The notes beneath the pieces were generated by a model. It searched no databases, was not told where the DNA came from, and was given only the letters and a program-made list of their open reading frames with translations. From Crossaster papposus (taxonomy: Eukaryota; Echinodermata; Asteroidea; Velatida; Solasteridae), in NCBI GenBank assembly GCA_037893245.1, contig JBAIAA010000437.1, positions 310,001 to 374,000 on the forward strand: 64,000 nucleotides of DNA. Direction: 5' to 3'. The translations under genes and the position numbers were made by a program. Position 1 is the stretch's first letter. The number at the start of each line of letters is the position of its first letter. Below, piece after piece: positions 55,941 through 64,000 of this stretch.

Positions 55941-56327
55941 TAAGGATGGATACACCATTGGAACTGCTTGAATTATCATAAATGGGTAGATTTGTGGGGT
56001 TGTATTTTATAGTAAATATCGTTTAACTGACCTGTCCGAAGCTTTACAATATCACGGATGCCGAGAAAAGCACGAAAACAGCGTTTGTTTTCAACCGGCG
56101 TCGAGCAGTTATTCTTATGTTATCTTTGTTTTTTGGCGATCGCTGTCCGGCGACCACAAATTTGTCTTTATAAAATTCAATTTTTCGGAATAATTACAAG
56201 ATATCTAGCGCAATCATTTTTCTGGATGCCTAGAATCATTATTATTTACTTTCAAATGAGTAAGATATTTCTTAATAATTCGGTAGTGAATATTTTCGAT
56301 ATCTGCAAATGGTGTATCCTAACTTTA
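55941..56327 (+). repeat. MITE family A, full-length copy
   Basis: Left end TTAAGGATGGATACACCATT, right end GCAAATGGTGTATCCTAAC then TTTAA. The order of inner blocks is as in 21013-21394. Confidence 0.8.
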
Positions 56328-56699
56328 ACCATAATGCATCTTATGCTAATTAAAGTTCGTATGAAAAGCATTCAGATTCGTTTTTCAAGCGATTTGGGGC
56401 ATGGTACCAACGCTGAGGTTCTTATTCCCAGGGCGTTTAGTTTCGTTTAGGGACATTCAAATTTGTTTGACATTGAAATGCTGTTTGAGGACATACAATT
56501 TAAATTTGGATGGGTATTATGTTCAAATCGAATTACGCAAACAAAATAGGGGAGAGGGACGAAAGGGCGTCGCCACTCGTAATTACATTTATGTTTTTCT
56601 TTTTTATCTCATCACTTGTCTTGATAATCGATCGTTAATTATCGTTAGTTTGTCTGATCAACAAGATAGTCAGGCAGAATGGTGTAGCACGGTATTATT

Positions 56700-56885
56700 T
56701 TAAACACGTTCATAGCATGTCATGAGAAAGATATTTGGCTAGAGGGCCATCGAAGATTTGAAAACAAATACAGGCAGAATAACAAGCAATTTTCAAAAAA
56801 ATGTAAAGGTCAAATCTGCGATGGCCCTATAACAAAATATTTTCTCTTTGACTGTTTGCCAAAATTCATGCTTTTATCATCACGT
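56700..56885. repeat. MITE family B copy
   Basis: GAGAAAGATATTTGGCT, GGGCCATC, AGAATAACAAGCAAT, GATGGCCCTATAAC and CCAAAATTCATGCTTTTATC follow the family order. The left terminus is degraded. Confidence 0.65.
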
Positions 56886-57252
56886 GAACTACTCAATCAT
56901 GTTGTGCACCAATTTACTTGACTAATAGAAGTGTTGTATCAATTTCATGGGGGGAAAATATGACCACTAAAGAGGTTGGTAAATTCGTGTGGCATCATCC
57001 ACAATATAGCTAGTGCTTACTCATTTTAATTTAGTACACTCCCACGACCTAACAACCAATCACATTTCCGGCTTCCACGGCATCGTTGCACTACTGTAAT
57101 TAATTGCTCGTGTAAACGTTCAGTCAGTGACACGACGAGTATAGACACGTAGTTAAATTTTAACCAACGAACGAACAAGATTAACACTCCACATTGAGCA
57201 AGAGCTTTTGTTGACATGGAAACTATTCAGTTAGCCGTTCCGCGATGGAATA
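56886..57252. other. no gene recognised
   Basis: A minus-strand open frame of 63 codons at 57026-57217 has no motif. Nothing else can be supported. Confidence 0.45.
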
Positions 57253-57793
57253 TTAACGAGCTTTCGATACGGGACGGTAGAGCATACAGGACGGAGAGTC
57301 AACCGCACGTGACGGTCCTCGCACACACGCTTCCGTCCTGATTTGTAAGCTGTTTCGATTTCTGTGGACGGTGACGATACGCATGGTGGCGTGATCACGT
57401 GACAGTGCACCGCAAACGCCCTCGATCGATCGCGATTGTTATAATATCAACATGGCGAATCTGCACAGAGTTAAGACGCCTTGGTATCAAAAAAAGATGT
57501 TTTTCAACATTTATTTTTTTAAACATGGAAATTCATATAAATATAGCTTTTGAGGATCCTAAAACTGCTTTCATGTCACTGCTAGGTCTTAGAAAACAAC
57601 ATGATATAATGACCCTACTGGTGTACAAACAATACCGCTCCGTCGTGCTTACAGACCGGACGCTATTTCACCCGAAAACCGTTCCCAAACACCACAGGAG
57701 GAAAACATTTTCGGTTTCGCGCATGCGCAGATCGATTTTACCGCTCGACTTCCCGTCCTCTTTGTCTCCCGTCCCGAATCGAAAGCTCGCTAA
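57253..57793. repeat. TIR element with GAGCTTTCGA ends
   Basis: Left end GAGCTTTCGATACGGGACGG and, inverted, right end CCGTCCCGAATCGAAAGCTC, with more inverted similarity inward (AGGACGG against CCGTCCT). The target duplication is unclear (TTAAC before, GCTAAC after). A plus-strand frame of 201 codons overlapping it (57399-58004) has no recognisable domain. Confidence 0.6.
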
Positions 57794-58275
57794 CACGCCA
57801 AAGACGACGGTGACTTCAATTTGCGTAAATATCTACATGTACTTGTCCAAATTATGTCAAGAGACCATTGCTATAATGGCTTGTGTGATATCGACAATAT
57901 TTATAATTTCATGGTTATATACTTGTACACTGCCACTTATCTTACCGCATAAAAGCCACCTAAGCAAATTAAATATGCTGAGTTATGTAAAACCTATCGG
58001 CTGATGTGGCGTGAATTTCAGACTACATGTATGAAATGCTGGCTCATTGGTAGTATTGCGCATGCTTAAGTGGAGATAATTAGAGAAGTTACCGGTCACG
58101 TTAGAACATTTAACCAATAATAGGAAAAAAAGTCAGATGTTCATACGAGATACCAGTGTTCTTCTTTCAATTATTGCCTCGTTGTCTCTGTTCGTTCATA
58201 ATGATGACGCAACAGCTTGTTCACTGAGCTGAGACGAAGTAAAAAAACGGCCAGTCGAGACTGAGACTGAATGCG

Positions 58276-58977
58276 ATGATGTACACTACCATGATGTCTA
58301 ATTCCGACAGTCTCCGTGCTATAATTAGACAAGAGCTAACTGAATTGAAATCGGGGATCAAATATAAACTAGACCTAGTGATTAGCAACCAAGAATCGCT
58401 TCTGCTGAGGATGGGAAGCATAGAGGAAAAACACCTGCAGCTTGAGAAATCGGTCTTCACCTCCCAAAGTGTTGAGGATGTTCAGAAAGTCAACTCGACA
58501 CTCTCAGCCAAGTTAACTGAAACAACTTCCCAACTGGAATCTGCAAAAACTAAACTGATTCAACTAGAGGAGTCCACCTTGAATCTGGAGCGATATTCAA
58601 GGAGCTACAATCTTCGATTCGGAGGTATTCCAGAACTTGCGAATGAATCTCCGTCACACCCATATGAGAAAATTAAGGAAATTCTGGCAGAAGTTTGTGA
58701 TCTGAAACCGGAGATAGAAAATGCCCATCGCTCAGGACGCATCCCCAAAACCCCAGCAGATAAGCCTCGGCATATATTAGCCAAGTTTCTTTATCGACCT
58801 GAACGGCAAGCAGTGATGCAAAGTGGCAAGGAATCCCTATCTAAACATGGGATCTTCATGCTACAGGATCTACCACCAGCTGATGTAGCTACCAAAAGAG
58901 GTCCGAGAGACGTCATGAAGAGGGCATATCAAGCAGGCAAGAAACCCGTGTTTCGCAGTGGTCATCTCTATACATAA
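58276..58977 (+). CDS. LINE ORF1 protein (coiled coil plus RNA-binding part)
   Basis: 233 codons. Residues about 10-110 are a long coiled coil (LESAKTKLIQLEESTLNLE); then an RRM-like part NLERYSRSYNLRFGGIPE, and a C-terminal domain with AHRSGR and RHILAKFLYRPERQAVM. This plan is that of L1-type ORF1 proteins (Transposase_22 family), which coat LINE RNA. The frame ends with a stop just after GHLYT. A one-base change of frame would carry on as INGQKYTPH, the usual ending, so a small indel near 58970 is likely. Start codons cluster at 58276-58294. Confidence 0.8.
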   Translation: MMYTTMMSNSDSLRAIIRQELTELKSGIKYKLDLVISNQESLLLRMGSIEEKHLQLEKSVFTSQSVEDVQKVNSTLSAKLTETTSQLESAKTKLIQLEESTLNLERYSRSYNLRFGGIPELANESPSHPYEKIKEILAEVCDLKPEIENAHRSGRIPKTPADKPRHILAKFLYRPERQAVMQSGKESLSKHGIFMLQDLPPADVATKRGPRDVMKRAYQAGKKPVFRSGHLYT

Positions 58978-59481
58978 ACGGTCAGAAATATACTCCTCAT
59001 GCATCAGAAACACGCTTAGTTTGATCTGAAACTAAAAATATCTAGCCAAAATTAATCATTAACTGGTGGTTATAATTAAACTAAGTCAAGTATCAAACTT
59101 ATACAATTTTATACAATACTAAATCTGAATCCCAGAAATCCAAATTAATTAAAATTTTGTAATGGAGGACAAAATAAAAACCAAATAAATATAATAAATA
59201 TTCACCCAAAATAATGATTTTACCAAAAAATACTAACTCCTGTGTATGCAAATACACCATCTACTGCATTTCTGTGCTTAAAATGAACAAAATGAATAAG
59301 GTTTGATGCTCGTCCTTTAGGGTAATTTACGGTAGCAATGCTTACGTGTGTCAATCTATGTACTGTAACTGTAACTTGCGTACCCCATGAAACTATGTGT
59401 ATGTCTATCTGTTCTGGTCCTTGTTATTGATGTGTATTGTATTTAGTTTGCAGGTCAGCAATAGTCTTCAATCTTCATTAA

Positions 59482-59903
59482 GATATTGCTGCCCCTAATC
59501 GTTTAATTGATGAAGATGACATTAACACCAACAATCTGTTTAGTTTATCAAATAATTATAATTACTACTCTATTGATCAGTTTCCTAAGACGACGAATGA
59601 TCTGGATGTTTCCGTATTACATATTAACATTCGGAGTCTCCACAAAAATTTTGAAAACCTGAAAATTCTTCTGAATTCAATAAAACATAAATTCTCTATT
59701 ATTGCACTTTCTGAAACTTGGTTAAAAACTGTTCCCCATAGCTATTATTCCTTGCCTGGGTATGAGCTGATTGTGAACAATAGACACGGCACTAAAGTTG
59801 GGGGTGGGGTTGCCCTTTATATCTCCACTGAATTTAATGTTATTGCTAGAGAGGAACTAAATATTTCTGATGACACATTGGAATCTTTATTTGTTGAAAT
59901 TAT
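59482..59903 (+). pseudogene. LINE ORF2, N-terminal endonuclease fragment
   Basis: The open frame after a TAA at 59479 reads VSVLHINIRSLHKNFENLK, then IIALSETWLKTVPHSY, YELIVNNRHG and GGGVALYIS, the first blocks of an APE-type LINE endonuclease (Asn of NIRS, Glu of SETWL). It breaks at about 59900, where the segmental duplication and a family A MITE fragment begin. The RT half is gone. A 3'-truncated LINE is unusual, so a rearrangement removed it. No ATG is seen in frame upstream. Confidence 0.82.
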
Positions 59904-62008
59904 TAAGAATTATTTTACTTATTTGAAAGTAAATAACGATGGTAGGCATCCAGCAAAATGATTGCGCTAAATATGATGTAATTGTTCCGAAAAAACAGTT
60001 TATAATTATGACAAAAATACTGTAATGCCCCTTTAATTTACAAAACCCAGCTTCTCCATCACCATTTTCTTATTTATTTAGCCGGAATTCGGTAATATTT
60101 GCTAGCTACTGCTATTTAACGAAAATCCCTTTCTGCAATACAGAGTAATAATACAACAGAAAACAACAGAGTGCACTTTAAAAAGGCGAGCATACTACCA
60201 CTATAAAATATATTAGAACATTATCATTAAACAACAAAAACAAAAATAAGATATACAATGTTTTTGAAAATGTTGAATTATTTTGCCGAAATGCCCCTTT
60301 CCACTCAGAATCCAGCTTGGTGTCTATCATTTTCGGATTCAGCGCCCCTGAATTAGGCAAAATAGCTAGGATACCAACTTCTACTAAAAAAAGGACTCTT
60401 CTTGCCCTAAAATAAGCCTTTAAAAAAAATATGGCCCAGACTATTGTGGTCTTGTGGGTCCGGGGTGGGCTGATCAGAAATAGATACCGCTATGCCGGCC
60501 TGTGCACTCACCATACATAATCACGGCGCGGACACTATGTGTACTTGCCTACATTTAACCAACAGAGATGGAACAGAATCTGACCATTTTCTAGTAAATA
60601 TTTAACCAAGAGATGTGGCGGAAAATTTGGTAACAAAAATAAAAAATTACCAACAATTTTTGAAACTGCACATAACCAATTTTATAATATATAATTATCA
60701 GACACAATTAAACTACAATTTACCAAGAAGGGAGTAAAGGCAAATAATTATCACCATAAAGCATGAACCCATTATTTGGTAAAATAAATGCCCAACACCG
60801 GTTGGGCAATACCTAACAATTAAGTTCCCCTCTTGATATTTAGAGCATCATTGGACAACAAAATGGGCAAACAAATTCCATATTTTTTTAACAGTGCACA
60901 CTCTAAAAACAGATTGGTTGAAAATAACCAATTGAATGGTAGATATGTGTTCAACGAATATATTGGTCAATTTTAACCAAAATATTAGTTAACATTTACC
61001 AATATTGTTGTTACAATTACCAATATCATTGGATATTTTGACCACTATTTTTGTTAAAATTTACCAATATAATTGGCTAGACATTTGAACCAATCTGTTT
61101 TAAGGGCGTGTAATTGGTAATTGTGCAATACATAAGAAATCAGTCATTTCTTTTTTTTTATAGTTTTGTTTAGTTTTTGTTTGTTTGTTTTTTTGTTTGT
61201 TTGTGTTTTGTTTTGTTGTTTTTTTCGTTTTTTTCTTCTTTTTTTCTGGTGAGGGGGAGGGGGGGGGGGGGGGGTCGGATGGGGGAATCTGGACCGCAAT
61301 CAAAACTACTCGGGTAAATGTTGATCACACAGTGTGATTACGTGATTATACATACGCGATTACTGTACATTTGTTTAACTTCCTCCCTATAATTACTCAC
61401 AAACAAATCATCCTACAACACGTGTGTTTGACCTTAAGGCGCCTCTTACTGCGCAAAGCACGGGCTTATATCTCGTCCCAATAACCAGCTTATATGCCTT
61501 CGCCATTGCAAGAGGGCCATTGTGATATGACTGAATTTGTTGATAACTGTGGGGGACACGCGGTTGACCTGAGGGCGCGTAAGGTGTGTACCTACCTTTT
61601 GGAAAAAATCAGTGTCTGTGATTTCTCTTTAAAGAAAGCTACCTAACAAATATCATTTTTACCCGATGAACAGCAAGATGGATATTAAGCACATTGTGTC
61701 ATCTTTCGCAATCCTGTATTGTTTCTGCTATGAAAAGCCGTAAACTCATATTTCGTTATTTACTAAACATAATAACACCAACAGTTTATGCAAAATGAGG
61801 AAATTGAATTTGTCTGTTTAAACATACAATACATGCACCTATCGTACAAAATTACGAACGCCCTACAGTAACATTTGCCAACTTTTTCCACTGTTGTTGA
61901 TTTTACAAGCTTTTAACATGTACAAGTGAATATGATAAATTCTTCACACATGAATCGACCAAGGCTTACCAATTCAGTTGGCAATCTTAGCTTGTACATA
62001 GGCAGAAA
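59895..62008. repeat. segmental duplication copy 2, 3' flank of GPCR copy 5
   Basis: Collinear with 33085-34995 plus 41813-42401, without the BEL/Pao element and without the 242-base MITE. It holds a G-run at 61259-61274 and a T/TTTG-rich stretch just before it. No coding gene. Confidence 0.85.
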
Positions 62009-63151
62009 TCACAGTCTAGTTTCGATGTTTATGTCGTCAATGGGCAAGGTGATTGTGTTATTCTGTTCTGCTCCACTTATTGCAGTGGTAGATGTCATTT
62101 GCCTGGCTCGGCCTTTGCATTCAAACGCCTCTCTGAGCGCAGAGCGGTAAGCCGGGGTCACAGCACCGTAGATCAACGGATTAATCATTGCATTGATGTA
62201 CTGGGGTACAATAGATATCCATCTGCTTCCTGATCCTAATGCAACCTGAAAGGGATCAGGAATCTGAGCCATAAAACAGATCCATTGAGACAGACTGAAG
62301 ATGCGATATGGGGCTTGGCATAGGAAAAACACTGTGCCGTTAGCGATCAGCATTTTCGCTACTCGATTTCTGATAAGAGTTGCATTATGATCTTTCTTTA
62401 TTGTACTATTTTTGTTCGGCCTGCGTTTGTTCAGCTTTTGTAAGATTCTTACATACATGAAAATGTTGGCCACCATTGCGATAATCCAAGGAATATTTAG
62501 CAGGGGCGGAATGATGTAGTCTACCCAATGCGACACGGGACCACATTTTGCATAGCTGGATGGGTAGTCCAGAAACACATCCACATCGGGCCACTGGAGG
62601 CAAAGTACGTTGAGAACGAGATAACGCGGGGATGTTGAAACGGAAAGCAATAACCCCACCAGCCAGCAGATTGCAATCATTCTAATTGTGCGTCTTTGTC
62701 CGCGGATAGTGAGATGTTTAATAGGGTGGCACAGAGCGAGGTATCTCTCGAAAGATACCATGGTAACCAAAGCAATGGACGCAAAATAGCCGATATTTTC
62801 TACAGTGACAAAGCTGAAACACTGGGCAGCATTGATTAAGGGATCGTGAAATGCCACAACGGATGCAGTGTATCTCCATATGTTGTATACGGACCCCAAA
62901 CTCAAGTAGAGAAGATCAGCAAGTGATAAGTGTGCCAGGTACATGTTGGTATCTGATCTCAGTTTGCGTACGCGGAAAACGACAAACAGGAATGTCAAGT
63001 TGGTGATGATACCAAGGCACAAGATGATGGGCATGACGATGGTCGTAACAGAGACATCCAATGAAGTATATAGCCACGAAGAAACTGCCTCCTGACTGAT
63101 GTTGCGGGTATCCTGTTCACTGCACTCGCCTGATGTTATACCTGTCCCCAT
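62009..63151 (-). CDS. class A (rhodopsin-like) GPCR, peptide-receptor type, copy 5
   Basis: A 380-residue intact, intronless seven-transmembrane receptor. Landmarks: N17-I-S glycosylation site; N51 in TM1; LSLADLL with D79; C111 atop TM3; ERY 135-137 then LALCHP; W163; Cys 184 and 203 in the second extracellular loop; basic third intracellular loop KLNKRRPNKN; FFLCQAPYR in TM6 (Q279 replaces the CWxP Trp); NPLIY 324-328; Cys 345 in the tail as a possible lipid anchor; C-terminus IETRL, a PDZ-ligand-like end. It is the reference for copies 2-4. Ligand unknown; the overall look is of the beta-group peptide receptors. Confidence 0.94.
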   Translation of the reverse strand: MGTGITSGECSEQDTRNISQEAVSSWLYTSLDVSVTTIVMPIILCLGIITNLTFLFVVFRVRKLRSDTNMYLAHLSLADLLYLSLGSVYNIWRYTASVVAFHDPLINAAQCFSFVTVENIGYFASIALVTMVSFERYLALCHPIKHLTIRGQRRTIRMIAICWLVGLLLSVSTSPRYLVLNVLCLQWPDVDVFLDYPSSYAKCGPVSHWVDYIIPPLLNIPWIIAMVANIFMYVRILQKLNKRRPNKNSTIKKDHNATLIRNRVAKMLIANGTVFFLCQAPYRIFSLSQWICFMAQIPDPFQVALGSGSRWISIVPQYINAMINPLIYGAVTPAYRSALREAFECKGRARQMTSTTAISGAEQNNTITLPIDDINIETRL

Positions 63152-64000
63152 GATGGCTATACGTGTAGTAATTAGTTATAAAGGTAGATCATCAATCTGT
63201 CTTAACAGTAACCCAGCTCACCAACAGATATTCTGCCACATAAACATATAGATACCTCTGTGGACATTCAAAGAATCCCTTCTTTAACAGAAGTTGCAAG
63301 TGGAGCAGGAAGGTCAGTTTGGTTGAAGACGGGAAACAGATGAGAACTCAAACTGCTCTCAGGCGTTCTGTTTTATACATACGTTGTCACGATGCATATA
63401 ATATTCATTAACGTGCGACCTCCTTTTTTATAGGAACACAATATTGCATTATTGATTAGGCAATAAAACGCACTCAGTAAAAAGGCTAGAATGGTTAAAG
63501 AGACGGCGGATATAATTATTACCAAAACTGTTCGCTCAAAGACTGCTCAATAACCAACCAAATATAAACAAGCAAACACAAAGAAATACTGCCCCACATA
63601 TTGGCTTGGTCAAATTTTAATCCGTGATGCATTTGTGTTCAATTCCAATACCTTACCAACGATTACATATTTAAAACCACTTAAAGGTAGGATACACCAT
63701 TTGCAGAGATAAAAAAACAAGAACAACTGCCCGACGCCGGTTGATAACGAACGCGGTTTCCCCCCCCCTTTTTTTTCCTTTCCTTTTTCGGCATCCATGA
63801 TTGTAAAACTTTGGACACCAGTGTTAAACGATAATTACTATAAAATACAACCCCCAAATCCACCCAATTCGGATATTTCAATCATTTACCAATTTTTCAT
63901 ATTACTGGCTAAACGGTTAATGTGACTGGTCACTCCTACCCTCTAATTATATAAAGGGTAATGGCTGAGGAACACGCCAATACCAGCACGATAATCGGGC
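63152..64000. promoter_or_regulatory. 5' flank of GPCR copy 5, shared with copies 2 and 3
   Basis: 63152-63680 repeats the flank seen upstream of copies 2 and 3 (GTAGATCATCAATCTGTCTT, ACCTCCTTTTTTATAGG). 63685-63900 is a deleted family A MITE as at 46771-46990. 63900-64000 matches the spacer before copy 4 at first and then diverges. Exact promoter unknown. Confidence 0.55.

Noticed and set aside
57399..58004. 201-codon plus-strand open frame
   Set aside because: No recognisable domain, and it overlaps a TIR element and a GC-rich inverted repeat. Two hydrophobic stretches near the end are not enough to call a gene.

Overview
The window looks like accessory-rich nuclear DNA of a marine invertebrate, probably a deuterostome such as an echinoderm, hemichordate or amphioxus. 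The evidence is AT-rich sequence full of TACATGTA-type words, intronless receptor genes in a local family, intron-containing and intronless genes side by side, tRNA-derived SINEs, and BEL/Pao, DIRS, CACTA-like and non-LTR elements. The species cannot be named from the sequence alone.

Host gene content is essentially one family: five copies of an intronless class A (rhodopsin-like) peptide-receptor-type GPCR. Copy 1 (6298-7422, +) is intact and the most divergent. Copies 2-5 lie between 42.4 and 63.2 kb and are close relatives. Copy 5 (62009-63151, -) is intact. Copy 2 (42402-43545, -) has a one-base insertion. Copy 3 (44110-46250, -) has lost TM5-TM7 and carries a LINE in its N-terminal codons. 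Copy 4 (47272-55285, +) is split by two DNA transposons with clear target-site duplications. A segmental duplication (about 33.1-44.1 kb versus 59.9-63.7 kb) produced copies 2 and 5.

The rest is layered transposons. 11064-22397 is proposed as an 11.3-kb CACTA/EnSpm-like DNA transposon. It has short TIRs (CCCAGTCGGCA), an intact Tnp2-like transposase ORF (13660-15591), a ten-coding-exon second gene (15774-20307) whose product resembles DUF4806-type proteins, and a subterminal array of about 12 palindromic 31-32-bp units. The layout recalls plant En/Spm, where the transposase ORF lies inside the first intron of the accessory gene; this is the most interesting system in the window. 22782-32025 is a degenerate but structurally recognisable DIRS element on the minus strand (gag zinc-finger start, RT, RNase H, tyrosine recombinase, inverted terminal repeats and an internal complementary region). 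It is itself interrupted by a SINE, a short retro-insert, a hAT-like MITE with an 8-bp TSD and other elements. 35001-41807 is a young BEL/Pao LTR retrotransposon (minus strand, TSD ATTAC) with nearly identical LTRs, one in-frame amber stop in integrase and a late frameshift. 58276-59903 is the 5' half of a LINE (ORF1 plus the start of the endonuclease), and 44744-46207 is the 3' half of a LINE.

Several MITE families recur. Family A has TIR AGGTAGGATACACC and is usually bordered by TTAA. Family B has TIR GATGATACAAGCA-like ends. There are also foldback elements, a 74-bp minisatellite, a 16-bp minisatellite and long G/C homopolymers. Nested insertions and empty sites in the paralogous duplicate give a relative order: GPCR and segmental duplication first, then BEL/Pao, a TA-flanked MITE and the insertions into GPCR copies 3 and 4.
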